From IMG/VR virus record IMGVR_UViG_3300049156_000011, positions 1 through 21,886 of that record: DNA of 21,886 nucleotides. The stretch is one strand, 5' to 3'. How positions within the stretch are numbered: position 1 is the first letter of the stretch; each line of letters starts with the position of its first letter. The notes under the pieces are model-generated. The model did not search any database. It worked only from the letters and a program-made list of their open reading frames with translations, and had not been told where the DNA came from. The stretch is from a virus. Position numbers and translations under genes: made by a program. Positions 20,852 through 21,886 of the stretch are shown one piece after another.

Positions 20852-21421
20852 ATGAGTTTAACAATTGACAATTTAAGTGGGTCCCTTCTTTCAGTAAACA
20901 ATCAACTACATGAAGTTCAAGATGTAAGAATTCAATTTCAAACTGAGTATAGATATAAGTATCACATAACAAAATTAACAGTAGCCACTATAAAGTGTAT
21001 AATGGCCAGCAGAACAGGGCAATACACCAGTCATATCGTAGAACCCCAATGTGTCGGATTACAATATGGATTAGGGGGCTATGAAAACTTCCAGCTAGTT
21101 CTCAGTGATAGTTTAATAATAACAGCTCCACTCACATCACTAAAAGCACAATCAGTCCCTTCATATATGATAGCTGACAAACTAGAACTATTCATTGGAG
21201 TTGAACAGGCTGGACTAGCATCAATAAAAGATGTTCTAGATGATGAAAACTGTAGAGGCTTCGATCAGCTACATAAATATTACCCAGATGATTTCAAATT
21301 ATGGTGGCCTAAAATGGAGTATAGATCCCTGAGCCGTGTAACAGTGCAACTACTAGAAGAACATTATTCTGAACATTATGAATTATGGCTTCCATATAAA
21401 ACATGGCACGAGAAGGACTAA
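20852..21421 (+). CDS. early protein of unknown function (189 aa)
   Basis: The start follows AAGGAAAAAG at 20837-20846. The first half is beta-rich (SLTIDNLSGSLLSVNNQL, VRIQFQTEYRYKYHITKL, FQLVLSDSLIITAPL), and the second half is helical and rich in Trp, Tyr and acidic residues (YPDDFKLWWPKMEYRS, LLEEHYSEHYELWLPY). There is no membrane segment and no catalytic motif I recognise. A VNNQL segment near the N-terminus is shared with the small protein at 19042. It lies in the second early unit after the internal terminator. Confidence 0.62.
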   Translation: MSLTIDNLSGSLLSVNNQLHEVQDVRIQFQTEYRYKYHITKLTVATIKCIMASRTGQYTSHIVEPQCVGLQYGLGGYENFQLVLSDSLIITAPLTSLKAQSVPSYMIADKLELFIGVEQAGLASIKDVLDDENCRGFDQLHKYYPDDFKLWWPKMEYRSLSRVTVQLLEEHYSEHYELWLPYKTWHEKD

Positions 21422-21426
21422 TAAAA

Positions 21427-21886
21427 ATGGAATCAGCAAAAAAATACTTTGATAACTACTGGAAAACTTGTAAACACACACCACAAGAATGGCAAAGACA
21501 GTACTTAAATACATTCCAAGAGGGCTGTGATAGCTTTCAAACTGCACTAAAGCATATGAAAAAAGCAGCTCTTAATGCCCGCCGTACAGGTAAGTCATTC
21601 AGTAAAAAGTTTCAAACTTACATTCAACATATTGATATGAACTTCAATGAACTACTACACTCCAACATAAAACTCAACTTAACTCAAGATAGATACTATA
21701 AGGTAGTAGACATATACTTTAATAAATCCCCATCTAAACATAAAGGAAGAGAGGGCTTAGATATCTTAATGGAGCCAGTTGAACTTGATAATGCAGACAT
21801 ATTGATGGACAAGATAGCACCAGAGATAAATCATATAGTAAATCTAACAGGTACATACAAGATAGAACTTTCAGATTGCAGTATAG
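21427..21886 (+). CDS. early protein spanning the circle junction (182 aa in total)
   Basis: The frame starts at an ATG five bases after the previous stop and is still open at the window end. Joined through the 18-base overlap to the start of the window, it stops at 107 and gives 182 aa. The first 80 residues are helical and basic (MESAKKYFDNYWKTC, LKHMKKAALNARRTGKSFSK). The rest is mixed, with YYKVVDIYFNKSPS, KHKGREGLDILMEPVELD and a short beta-like C-terminus. No family was recognised. The unbroken frame is the best internal proof that the molecule is circular as assembled. Confidence 0.68.
   Translation, partial: MESAKKYFDNYWKTCKHTPQEWQRQYLNTFQEGCDSFQTALKHMKKAALNARRTGKSFSKKFQTYIQHIDMNFNELLHSNIKLNLTQDRYYKVVDIYFNKSPSKHKGREGLDILMEPVELDNADILMDKIAPEINHIVNLTGTYKIELSDCSI
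21869..21886. repeat. terminal direct repeat, right copy
   Basis: These are the same 18 bases as 1-18 (TTTCAGATTGCAGTATAG). The base before the repeat here (C at 21868) has no counterpart in the window, so the overlap is exactly 18. Removing one copy gives a circular length of 21,868 bp. Confidence 0.9.

Noticed and set aside
1-21886. tRNA genes, CRISPR arrays, integrase with attachment sites, recoded stop codons
   Set aside because: No cloverleaf-like or TTCGA-type segment, no spacer-repeat array and no recombinase motif were found. Genes end normally with TAA, TAG or TGA and no gene is interrupted by any of them, so no recoding is needed apart from the one frameshift.

Overview
The window looks like one complete small double-stranded DNA phage genome, not a piece of a bacterial chromosome. 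Its first and last 18 bases are identical, and a reading frame that begins at 21427 runs across that junction and ends at 107, so the molecule closes into a circle of about 21,868 bp. Every gene I can support is on the + strand. The sequence is AT-rich and most starts have AGGAG-type ribosome sites. There is no integrase, transposase, repressor, tRNA or CRISPR, so a virulent lifestyle is the simplest reading. The host cannot be named. A lipoprotein-like product in the lysis region hints weakly at a Gram-negative host.

Late region (82-16348). A glycosyltransferase-like gene leads the block. It is followed by a Mu/FluMu-type head set: small terminase, gp28-like large terminase, DUF935 (Mu gp29-like) portal, a beta-rich virion protein, a Pro/Ala-rich coiled-coil scaffold, a cement/decoration protein, a Mu gpT-type major capsid protein and a DUF1320 (Mu gp36-like) connector. 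A siphovirus-type tail set comes next: HK97 gp10-like protein, tail terminator candidate, tail tube candidate, two tail chaperone frames joined by an apparent -1 frameshift on an A9 run, a very short tape measure (418 aa), a distal tail protein and a 1094-aa tail/receptor-binding protein with a Cys-rich segment and a lectin-like C-terminus. A small Cys-containing protein and a strong terminator close the tail operon. Two membrane proteins follow as the likely lysis genes, but no endolysin is recognisable.

Control region (16349-17193). About 845 bp hold no convincing gene but contain a terminator, three TTTGGCGGA direct repeats about 26 bp apart flanked by GC-rich short inverted repeats, a roughly 265-bp nested imperfect palindrome with a 23-bp perfect arm pair, a structured GC-richer stretch, and a promoter-like site with two hairpins just before the polymerase gene. 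This is the best candidate for the replication origin and the early control region.

Early region (17194 to the junction). The first gene encodes a compact, highly divergent protein with the motifs of a family A DNA polymerase and no visible exonuclease domain. It is the only recognisable replication protein in the genome, with no helicase, primase or SSB. An HNH/NUMOD homing endonuclease follows directly. After it come eight small or medium genes of unknown function, two of which are membrane proteins and one of which carries homing-endonuclease-type DNA-binding modules. The most unusual feature is the pairing of this minimal polymerase with the repeat-rich control region, in a phage whose head is Mu-like but which has no Mu transposition genes.
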